Of a stretch of DNA of 7,361 nt, positions 1 through 5,895 are shown piece after piece; the first letter of the stretch is position 1, and each line of letters begins with the position of its first letter. The translations under genes were made by a program, and so were the position numbers. Source of the DNA: Thermoplasmata archaeon (GTDB lineage Archaea > Thermoplasmatota > Thermoplasmata > Thermoplasmatales > Thermoplasmataceae); contig JAJYYD010000117.1 of assembly GCA_021801305.1 (NCBI GenBank), forward strand, positions 1 through 7,361. Reading direction: 5' to 3'. The notes under the pieces are model-generated. The model had not been told where the DNA came from and did not search any database. It saw only the letters and a list, made by a program, of their open reading frames with translations.

Positions 1-1175
1 ATTACAATGTTTCCGCTTATGGAGAAACTGGTTTAATAACGGGTCAATCTAAATTCCTATCCAGCAGGGAGGTATTCATCCCCTCGGTCATGGAATCTGA
101 TATCAATGTTTCATCAAACATCAGCTATGACAGGACACCTGAAATAACTTTGACCCTGAACAGCCTTTACAGCTTTTCACTGGAAGGAAAGACCAGTATT
201 CCAGAACTTCCCGGATCCAACTCAATATCGGCCATGTCACCGGGTTTCATCACCATGAACAAAATCGTGGAGGGAGGACAAGCTTACAATTTCACTATAT
301 CGGCACTCCCGGTTGACATGGACCTGTTCGCAAATCCCGGATTTGCCAATGTAACTGCCGACAATATATCATTCACGGAAGTAGGAGGTGTTTTCAAGCT
401 TTCCATTTATCCGGAAGAGCTTTACCTCAATGTATCGGCAGCAGGTTATGAACCGGTTTCCCATAAAGTCTCATTGATGCCGGACATCACTTACTCAGAT
501 TCGATTTATCTTACTCCTCTCCATGCAGTTCAGAAAATAACAGGGAGAGTTACCGACAGGATATTCAAGTACGGTCTTTCAGGTGTGACAGTTTCATCAA
601 ACAGCAGCAATTACGTCTTCACGAATTCAACCGGTTATTATGTCTTTTACAACACCAATGAGACAAAAAATCTAACATTCTCAAGACAGGAATACAACTC
701 AACAGTTATTAAGGTGGATTCAACCGCCAATGAAACCATCAATGTTCAGCTCATTCCCCTCAAGGTAACTGCATCTGCACTTTTCTCAATAGGCCTGGGG
801 AGGTATTTTCCATTCCTTTTCAGCCTTGCCTATCTTTCGTGGAACACCAATGCCGCATCATCCAGCCTCTTCAGCTCCTATCAGATCATATACTCGGACA
901 ATTCGGTCATGAATAATCCGTCCTACCTGAACATTTCAAATCCTGGAACGCAGTCCACTGTTCTTGCAGGAATATTTCCCGGCAAGACCTACTATGTGAC
1001 AATAAACATGTATCTCAGCAACGGCCAGATTGTTACCGGCAATACAATAACAATAAGTTATTCAAACCTGATCGATCTTGTCATGAACCTTGTTATTCTG
1101 GCAGGAGTGGGAATTTATGCCTATGTCGCAATAGGATTTATAATAAGAAGGAGAAACAGGAAAAAATCCAGTTAA
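1..1175 (+). CDS. Surface-anchored glycoprotein-like protein, 5' truncated by the window edge
   Basis: The reading frame is open from base 3, so the ATG at 90 is probably internal: the 29 codons before it read as the end of a beta-sandwich strand (YNVSAYGETG...) and have no stop. About 390 residues are visible. Counting from M at base 90, residues about 150-222 resemble a carboxypeptidase-regulatory-like fold (ITGRVTD...LSGVTVSS...TGYYVF), with the second half of a similar unit at about 85-144. Residues about 226-324 look fibronectin-III-like (SYQIIYSD, FPGKTYYVTI). A hydrophobic helix at about 330-352 is followed by a basic tail (RRRNRKKSS), giving an outside-facing protein anchored at its C-terminus. 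Fourteen N-X-S/T sequons are visible, six of them within about 45 residues at 171-214. It could be an S-layer-associated protein, adhesin or protease ectodomain. No catalytic motif is visible in this part, so no function is assigned. Confidence 0.85.
   Translation, partial: YNVSAYGETGLITGQSKFLSSREVFIPSVMESDINVSSNISYDRTPEITLTLNSLYSFSLEGKTSIPELPGSNSISAMSPGFITMNKIVEGGQAYNFTISALPVDMDLFANPGFANVTADNISFTEVGGVFKLSIYPEELYLNVSAAGYEPVSHKVSLMPDITYSDSIYLTPLHAVQKITGRVTDRIFKYGLSGVTVSSNSSNYVFTNSTGYYVFYNTNETKNLTFSRQEYNSTVIKVDSTANETINVQLIPLKVTASALFSIGLGRYFPFLFSLAYLSWNTNAASSSLFSSYQIIYSDNSVMNNPSYLNISNPGTQSTVLAGIFPGKTYYVTINMYLSNGQIVTGNTITISYSNLIDLVMNLVILAGVGIYAYVAIGFIIRRRNRKKSS
1161..1166 (-). terminator. Possible U-tract terminator of the methionine operon
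   Basis: About 5 bases past the MetE stop the minus strand reads TTTTTT, followed by a pyrimidine-rich stretch (CCTGTTTCTCCTTCTT). Archaeal RNA polymerase can terminate on such tracts without a hairpin. The same bases encode the basic tail of the convergent surface protein, so the tract may be only a by-product of that coding. Confidence 0.3.
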
Positions 1176-2212
1176 TATTCCCCGTAAACCTGGTTTCTCG
1201 CTTCCACCATATTTTTTAACTTCTGGTATCCTATTTCCCTGGATCTTGTCCTGAGGCCGCAGTCCGGGTTTATCCTTACATTGGTCGGATTTTCGATGAA
1301 TGCCATCGCATATTCTATCCTGTCCCTGATAAGCTGGACTGATTCAACCTCGTTTATGTGTACATCAGTAACACCCAACCCCAGGAACTTCCTGGGATAC
1401 TGCTCCTCGTTTATTTCCGAAAAGTATGCAATGTCCTCATACCCTGTCCTGGCCTCATCGCTTACTCCGGTCATCATGGTGTCCCTGTTGGCGTATTCAA
1501 GATTCAGGCCATGAAGCTTGAGATCTGGTATTCGGTCATATAGAAGCCGGTAATCCCTGCTGTAGCATACGTGTATACTGAATTCCGCGTCCTGTATTCC
1601 TTCGATTGACCTGTTGACAGAATCCACGACCAGATCCATTTCTGAAGGATGTGTTGTTGCCGCAGGCTCATCTATCTGTATTTCCAGCATCTCTCCTCCC
1701 GGCCTGGTTCCCCATATTTTTTTGAGGTCCCTGATTTCCTGGTTTATGAGATCCGCGTAAGCCATTGCAAGATCTTCCCTGCTTTTGTAAGCCTCATTGA
1801 ATGACCAGTCCATCATTGTATATGGGCCGGTTATTGGGACCTTCAACCTCTTTTCTGTGTTGGCTATTACAAATTTAAGCTCATCGCCATGGAATGATGA
1901 TTTTCTTTTTATGTTTGATACAACGCTGCCTTTCTTGTAATATTTGTTGTCAAATGATCTGACAAGCCCGTAGAACTCGATCCCTTCCAGGCTGTTGGCC
2001 AGATGCTCGTACATCTCCCACCTGAACATCTCGCCGCCAACTCCAACGTTCATGAGGCCTGCCTGATCAAAAAGTCCAAGCGTCTCAAGTGTCGCTTTTT
2101 CTGCCAGCCTGTTGAACTCTTCTGTTCCCTGAATCTGGTGGAATCTCCTGCTGAGATAATCTGGCTTCCTGAAGCTTCCGATTTCCTGGGTTATGAATTT
2201 TCTTTCCGGCAT
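1172..2212 (-). CDS. metE: Methionine synthase, cobalamin-independent, catalytic C-terminal half (split MetE)
   Basis: This 346-residue protein matches the C-terminal barrel of MetE, which transfers a methyl group from methyl-tetrahydropterin to homocysteine. It begins with the domain's IGSF motif (residues 11-14). The four zinc ligands are recognisable: H214 and C216 (IHVCYS), E239 (LEYAN) and C318 (NPDCGLRTR). E61 (VGGEMFRW) and D181 (QIDEPA) correspond to the homocysteine-binding acidic residues of bacterial MetE, and W136 (TGPYTMMDWSF) to the tryptophan that stacks on the pterin. The length is that of the isolated domain; full bacterial MetE is about 750 residues. The ATG overlaps the stop of the upstream N-terminal-half gene by one base (TGATG) and follows a strong Shine-Dalgarno, so the two halves are co-translated. 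Its stop interlocks with that of the convergent surface gene. The family is certain; the methyl carrier (folate or another pterin) is not. Confidence 0.93.
   Translation of the reverse strand: MPERKFITQEIGSFRKPDYLSRRFHQIQGTEEFNRLAEKATLETLGLFDQAGLMNVGVGGEMFRWEMYEHLANSLEGIEFYGLVRSFDNKYYKKGSVVSNIKRKSSFHGDELKFVIANTEKRLKVPITGPYTMMDWSFNEAYKSREDLAMAYADLINQEIRDLKKIWGTRPGGEMLEIQIDEPAATTHPSEMDLVVDSVNRSIEGIQDAEFSIHVCYSRDYRLLYDRIPDLKLHGLNLEYANRDTMMTGVSDEARTGYEDIAYFSEINEEQYPRKFLGLGVTDVHINEVESVQLIRDRIEYAMAFIENPTNVRINPDCGLRTRSREIGYQKLKNMVEARNQVYGEY
1212..1217 (+). terminator. Possible U-tract terminator of the surface-protein gene
   Basis: A run of six T's (ATATTTTTTAAC) occurs about 37 bases after the stop of the + strand gene, inside the 3' end of the convergent catalytic metE half. 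No hairpin is evident, and a six-base run is weak evidence. Confidence 0.22.
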
Positions 2213-3129
2213 CAGTTGATCACCTCTTTGATCATTTCCAGTTTTTTTGCTGCAATTGAATCGGGAAGAAAATCAAGATAGTCGTTGAATGTTACATAAA
2301 TTGAATCCGCGCCTGTCTTTTCCGCCTCGTCGAGAGCATTTTGCTTCACTGCTCCTGGTTCCTCTATTTTCGTGTTATGGGAATCAATTGCCCTTATTCC
2401 GGGAATGCTGGAATGTTTGGTTGCTATTTCCATGTTCCTGTCCTCAGGCGTCACGGCAATACTGTGAAGCTTCTTTCCAAGAGGAGTGAAATCCGCAAAT
2501 TTGAGATTGCCTTCAGTTACTAGAATCGTCCTGAATTTCTCTATGAATGGCAGGAGAAGCGACAGGTCCTCGCCCTGGTAAGGAAGAGATTCGAAAAGAA
2601 GGGCATTCTTGAATCCGTAAGATTTCATTATGTCTGAGTAGATGGAGATCATGCCTTTAGTGAATTGATCAACTGTGGCTTCCTCCTTTACCTTTGACAT
2701 TTTGAAGAATGAAAAGGGAGAAGGAAAAAATGCAAAATAGTTGGGATCACTGTTTCCCTGAAAAAGGGGAAGTGGCGGATTTTCTTCAATCTCGTTGAAT
2801 TCCGAAGGATTGACCTTCATCCTGCCCACATGGTCCACCTCAGGGAGCCTGTAGAAAGTGTTTGTTTCCTTGTATCGCGTCAATGGGCCTGGAGCAATTC
2901 CATCTGTTGCACATGTGAATGGCCTGAATATGTCATACCAGTTGAAGAGTGGATCTGTATAATCTGATCCGGTATTCCTGAAAAGTTCAGTCTTAACTTT
3001 CTTCTCCCTGCTTATCTCTGCCTCAATTTCCTGTCCCTTAATGACTCCCCTTTCCCATCTTCCTATCTTAATCCTCAATTCGTCATTCTTGGGGTATGTT
3101 CCATATATCAAACCTTTTATTTCTGTCAT
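2212..3129 (-). CDS. Methionine synthase N-terminal-domain protein (split MetE, Meth_synt_1-like)
   Basis: This protein of about 305 residues resembles the N-terminal domain of cobalamin-independent methionine synthase: it starts with a degenerate barrel strand and RxxELR-like segment (IYGTYPKNDELR) and has DPLFNWYDIFRPF, LPYQGEDLSLLLPF and a C-terminal DSHNTKIEE region in the expected order. In full-length MetE this domain has lost catalysis and mainly helps to bind the methyl-pterin, so the product is expected to work together with the downstream catalytic half. A longer frame begins at 3165, but I choose the ATG at 3129. It lies one base after the upstream stop (TGAAATG), has a GGAGTG Shine-Dalgarno 8 bases before it, and gives the family-like N-terminus MTEIKGLIYG; the longer form would add 12 residues overlapping the upstream gene. 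Sequence divergence from bacterial MetE is high, so the call rests on motifs plus position between metF and the catalytic half. Confidence 0.82.
   Translation of the reverse strand: MTEIKGLIYGTYPKNDELRIKIGRWERGVIKGQEIEAEISREKKVKTELFRNTGSDYTDPLFNWYDIFRPFTCATDGIAPGPLTRYKETNTFYRLPEVDHVGRMKVNPSEFNEIEENPPLPLFQGNSDPNYFAFFPSPFSFFKMSKVKEEATVDQFTKGMISIYSDIMKSYGFKNALLFESLPYQGEDLSLLLPFIEKFRTILVTEGNLKFADFTPLGKKLHSIAVTPEDRNMEIATKHSSIPGIRAIDSHNTKIEEPGAVKQNALDEAEKTGADSIYVTFNDYLDFLPDSIAAKKLEMIKEVIN
2218..2226 (-). promoter_or_regulatory. Strong Shine-Dalgarno for the catalytic MetE half
   Basis: The minus strand reads GAGGTGATC, a nine-base complement to the usual archaeal 16S 3' tail (GATCACCTC). It sits 5 bases before the ATG at 2212, inside the last codons of the preceding gene. 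It decides this start and suggests efficient re-initiation after the TGATG overlap. Confidence 0.75.
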
Positions 3130-3130
3130 T

Positions 3131-3967
3131 TCAAATGCACTCCAGTATATCCTTTGCGAGATCATTGTGACCCATTGGCATCAGGTGTATCCCGTCAACA
3201 TATCCTTTCAGCCCGTCGAAAGCCTCCAGTATGACATTTCTCGAGGTTGTGGTGATATCATCCGAATTCAGGAATTTCTCACGGATCTCTGCTGGCATGT
3301 TTATATGCAGCTTTTCGGCGAAATCCACCTGGGATTTCTTCCTGATTGCCATGAACCCTGCCAATATCTTAAAATTTCTCTTCTTTATCCAGTCCTTTTC
3401 CAGAAGCTGAGGGTCAAATATAATCTGGCTGATGAAGAGGCTTGATCCATTCTCCATCTTTTTTGAAGCTATTTCCTCCTCATTGGATCTGTAAGGGTTT
3501 ATAGCGCTTCCAACCACGATGTTGGACACAACTCCATCCTGTGGCTTTACAAGCTTCCCGGACCTGCTTATTTCAGATATTGTTTCCATAACATCAATCT
3601 CCCGGACCTCCCTTGAATTAGCTTCAGGATTTATTGGATCACCCCCTATGACAAAAAAATGATTTATGCCGAACTTGAGGGCTGTTATGGCCTGTGATCT
3701 GATGAACAGGGCATTCTTGTCCCTGGGAGTTATATGGGGCATGGGGATTATGTCATTGTTTCTTGTTGCCTCATAAAGCGCTATGACCGGGTCGATCCCG
3801 GGAAGTCCCCTGGGATTTTCCGGTGCAGTGAACATATCTGACAGATCAGCAAGCATGACTCCTGCATCCACTATATCCGATAAGGCTGTGGTCCTGGTCG
3901 GAACCAGCTCCACTGACCTGATTATCCTGAGATCCCTGATATCTTTTCTCTGTGCCACTTCAGTCAA
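3131..3967 (-). CDS. metF: Methylenetetrahydrofolate (or tetrahydropterin) reductase, MetF family
   Basis: This 278-residue protein has the single-barrel length of prokaryotic MetF, the flavin enzyme that reduces methylene-tetrahydrofolate to methyl-tetrahydrofolate. Visible family marks are VELVPTRT with the catalytic-type glutamate E20 (E28 in E. coli FEFFPPRT), PHITPRDKN with H78 (the HxTxRD segment), VIGGDP with D110 (the flavin-contacting RGD region), and a GSAINPYRS...FISQIIFD block whose Q181 matches the substrate-binding glutamine. The start is a TTG at 3967; a GTG at 3958 is the only other sensible choice, because E20 must be kept. No Shine-Dalgarno precedes either one, which fits leaderless or short-leader translation of the first gene in an operon. 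Both downstream genes belong to methionine synthase, so this enzyme supplies their methyl donor. Whether the carrier is folate or a methanopterin-like pterin cannot be read from the sequence. Confidence 0.9.
   Translation of the reverse strand: MTEVAQRKDIRDLRIIRSVELVPTRTTALSDIVDAGVMLADLSDMFTAPENPRGLPGIDPVIALYEATRNNDIIPMPHITPRDKNALFIRSQAITALKFGINHFFVIGGDPINPEANSREVREIDVMETISEISRSGKLVKPQDGVVSNIVVGSAINPYRSNEEEIASKKMENGSSLFISQIIFDPQLLEKDWIKKRNFKILAGFMAIRKKSQVDFAEKLHINMPAEIREKFLNSDDITTTSRNVILEAFDGLKGYVDGIHLMPMGHNDLAKDILECI
3138..3143 (-). promoter_or_regulatory. Shine-Dalgarno for the MetE N-terminal half
   Basis: The minus strand reads GGAGTG 8 bases upstream of the ATG at 3129. It favours that start over the longer frame from 3165. 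Confidence 0.5.
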
Positions 3968-3993
3968 AATATTCTTTTCATTAAAGAGGATTA

Positions 3994-4013
3994 GTGAGTT
4001 TCATATTACTCAC
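3994..4013. promoter_or_regulatory. Inverted repeat at the metF operon promoter (possible operator)
   Basis: Perfect 6-base arms GTGAGT and ACTCAC flank an 8-base AT-rich spacer (AATATGAA on the minus strand), in the gap between the ALDH stop and the metF start. The spacer could be part of a TATA-like box (TAATATGAAA), with its centre 34 to 39 bases before the TTG. A protein bound here would then block transcription of the methionine genes. The same repeat could instead form a short hairpin at the 3' end of the ALDH transcript. The sequence does not decide between these. Confidence 0.4.
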
Positions 4014-4030
4014 AGTAATTATTCCCGGGA

Positions 4031-5575
4031 TCAGAAGTCGAACCTGACCCCCTGCGACAGTGGGATATCTTTGCCCCAGTTCACGGTAACTGTCTGCCTC
4101 CTCATATAGGCTTTCCAGGCATCGCTTCCACTCTCCCTTCCTGAACCTGTTTCTTTTTCTCCCCCGAACGCGCCCCCTATCTCTGCCCCTGCCGTGCTTG
4201 TGTTGACGTTTACAATGCCACAGTCTGAACCCCTTGCAGAGAGAAACAGGTGTTCCTCTGTGAGGTCATTTGTGAATATGGCTGATGATAAGCCTTGAGG
4301 CACGGAATTATGGATACTGATCGCCTCTTCAATTGTTTTATACTTGAAGACGTAGAGGAGAGGCCCGAAAGTTTCTTCCCTGACTATGGGCATTGACCTC
4401 TTTGCCTCAACAATGGCCGGTTTTACATAAAATCCATGTTCCATGCCGGGAACTGTGATCTTCTCCCCTCCATATAGCAGCTTTCCACCCTCCTTTTTTG
4501 CCGTCTCTATTGCAGCAAGGTATGTTTCCACCGCTTCACTGTCTATGAGCGGGCCCACGAGAACTCCTTTTTCCATGGGGTTACCTATCTTGATCGTGGA
4601 ATATGCTGCCTTAAGTTTCTTTACAAATTCGTCGTATATATTCTCCTGAATTATTGCCCTCCTTGTGGATGTGCACCTCTGCCCCGCTGTTGCCAGTGAA
4701 CCGAATACCAGTCCCTTCAGGGCGATATCCATGTTTGCTCTTGACGAGATTATTGCTGCGTTGTTGCCCCCCAGCTCAAGAATTGTCTTTCCCAGCCTTG
4801 ATGAAACGGTTGTGTTTATCTTCTTCCCAACAGGGATGGAGCCAGTAAATGAGACAAGCGGTATTCTGTGGTCCGTGGAAATCCATTCACCACCATGCGA
4901 ACCCCTGCTGACAATGAGCGAGAATATCTGCGGCATTTCAAGCCTTTTCAGGACCTTTTCTATTACGTGAATGACGCCGATTGCCACAAGCGAGGCTTTG
5001 GTCGACGGCTTCCATATGACCACATCACCACATACAGCTGCAATGAAGGAGTTCCACGACCATACTGCAGAAGGGAAATTGAAAGCTGAAATAACACCCA
5101 CTATGCCCATTGGAATCCACTGCTCTGATAACCTGTGATCCGGCCTTTCGCTGGTCATTGTCAGCCCATAAAGCTGCCTGGAAACACCGGTCGCAAAATA
5201 CGCAACATCAATCATTTCCTGGATTTCGCCCTCCCCCTCAACCTGGGTCTTGCCGGTCTCAAGGCTGACGATTTTACCCAGTAGAGCTTTCTTCCTGAGA
5301 AGTTCATCCCCGATCTCCTTTATGACAAAGCCTCTTTTGGGACCTGGAACCTCAGACCATATGGAATATGCAGACTGCAGATGAGTTATTATTTCCTCAT
5401 AATCCTCCTTTGTGGAAAGTTCCACTTTTCCAAGTGCAGTTCCGTCAATTGGGCTGTATGAAGTGTAAATATCATGCTTTCCTCCGGAGTGCCATTTACC
5501 TGAAAATGATCCATGATTTGTTTCCTCAAGTCCGAGTTCCTTGAAAACGGTTTCAATCTCTTTTTGAATATCCAT
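4031..5575 (-). CDS. ALDH7-family aldehyde dehydrogenase, putative alpha-aminoadipate-semialdehyde dehydrogenase
   Basis: This 514-residue protein is full length for the ALDH7 (antiquitin) family and aligns by eye from end to end, starting with the family's FKELGLEE...G N-terminus. Catalytic residues are C301 (GQRCTS), E267 (ELGGNN) and N166 (AFNFP). The C-terminal block AGAEIGGAFGGEKETG followed by GRESGSDAWKAYMRR is a hallmark of ALDH7. Residues that in human ALDH7A1 hold the amino and carboxyl ends of aminoadipate semialdehyde are kept: E120 in GEIQE, R300 beside the catalytic cysteine, and the G463-A464 anchor loop. The expected reaction is NAD(P)-dependent oxidation of aminoadipate semialdehyde (in equilibrium with piperideine-6-carboxylate) to alpha-aminoadipate in lysine breakdown. 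No lysine-pathway gene lies nearby, and ALDH7 enzymes also oxidise other aldehydes, so the substrate is an inference. A TATA-like box about 30 bases before the ATG suggests its own promoter and a near-leaderless mRNA. Confidence 0.93.
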   Translation of the reverse strand: MDIQKEIETVFKELGLEETNHGSFSGKWHSGGKHDIYTSYSPIDGTALGKVELSTKEDYEEIITHLQSAYSIWSEVPGPKRGFVIKEIGDELLRKKALLGKIVSLETGKTQVEGEGEIQEMIDVAYFATGVSRQLYGLTMTSERPDHRLSEQWIPMGIVGVISAFNFPSAVWSWNSFIAAVCGDVVIWKPSTKASLVAIGVIHVIEKVLKRLEMPQIFSLIVSRGSHGGEWISTDHRIPLVSFTGSIPVGKKINTTVSSRLGKTILELGGNNAAIISSRANMDIALKGLVFGSLATAGQRCTSTRRAIIQENIYDEFVKKLKAAYSTIKIGNPMEKGVLVGPLIDSEAVETYLAAIETAKKEGGKLLYGGEKITVPGMEHGFYVKPAIVEAKRSMPIVREETFGPLLYVFKYKTIEEAISIHNSVPQGLSSAIFTNDLTEEHLFLSARGSDCGIVNVNTSTAGAEIGGAFGGEKETGSGRESGSDAWKAYMRRQTVTVNWGKDIPLSQGVRFDF

Positions 5576-5601
5576 AACCTATCATTCAGAGATTGCGGAA
5601 T

Positions 5602-5612
5602 AATATAAAATA
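5602..5612 (-). promoter_or_regulatory. Probable TATA box of the aldehyde dehydrogenase gene
   Basis: The minus strand reads TATTTTATATT, centred about 32 bases before the ATG at 5575. With usual archaeal spacing transcription would begin within a few bases of the start codon. That fits the lack of a properly spaced Shine-Dalgarno (AGG lies only 2 bases from the ATG). Confidence 0.5.
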
Positions 5613-5625
5613 TGTGCAGATGAAG

Positions 5626-5640
5626 TTCCATAATGTGGAA
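5626..5640. promoter_or_regulatory. Inverted repeat upstream of the ALDH promoter (possible regulator site)
   Basis: TTCCA and TGGAA form perfect 5-base arms around TAATG. The site lies about 14 bases upstream of the TATA-like box relative to transcription of the dehydrogenase gene, beyond the BRE position, where archaeal activators often bind. Short arms make chance occurrence possible. Confidence 0.3.
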
Positions 5641-5673
5641 TTAATATGATATTTCCTTAACAACATGTCATGG

Positions 5674-5895
5674 CTATTTTATCTCTATTTTCTTGACTGT
5701 TTTCTTTTCCTTGTTTTCTGTGTTCCCAATAAGGGCCTTCCCTGCAGAGATTATCTCATTGCCTGCGGTCCTGAGATGAGATAGAGAATCCATGAATTCA
5801 GTAAATCCTGTAAGTGGAATGCTTATCTTGAGTTCAAAAGTAGCCCTGTTGTCGTCATTTTTTTCAACTTTTTCTGATTTTTTTTCCTGAACCAT
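5674..5895 (-). CDS. Small charged protein of unknown function, coupled to the ArsA/Get3-like ATPase
   Basis: This 73-residue protein is not recognised. Its ATG follows the ATPase stop directly (TAAATG), so translation is probably coupled; no clear Shine-Dalgarno is visible. The two ends are lysine/glutamate rich (residues 2-17 and 60-73) and likely flexible. Between them a beta-strand-like segment (ATFELKISIPL) leads into a probable helix of alternating hydrophobic and polar residues (about 31-58). There is no signal peptide, membrane segment or cysteine. The abutting start, same strand and lack of a promoter of its own argue that it is a real gene and possibly a partner or regulator of the ATPase. 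It is short and its composition is simple, so a spurious frame cannot be excluded entirely. Confidence 0.65.
   Translation of the reverse strand: MVQEKKSEKVEKNDDNRATFELKISIPLTGFTEFMDSLSHLRTAGNEIISAGKALIGNTENKEKKTVKKIEIK

Noticed and set aside
3130..3165. Longer start (ATG at 3165) for the MetE N-terminal-half gene
   Set aside because: It would overlap metF by 35 bases and add 12 residues ahead of the family-like N-terminus. The ATG at 3129 has a Shine-Dalgarno and the tight TGAAATG junction.
3041..3445. 134-residue + strand frame opposite the metF and MetE N-terminal-half junction
   Set aside because: It is antisense to two supported genes and shows no domain or ribosome site.
4023..4030. 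Eight-base palindrome TCCCGGGA just after the ALDH stop
   Set aside because: It is a short self-complementary word with no loop, expected by chance, and nothing else supports a terminator or operator.
5389..5631. 80-residue minus-strand frame covering the start of the dehydrogenase gene
   Set aside because: It overlaps the well-supported ALDH7 N-terminus and its promoter in another frame, has no family resemblance, and is a shadow.
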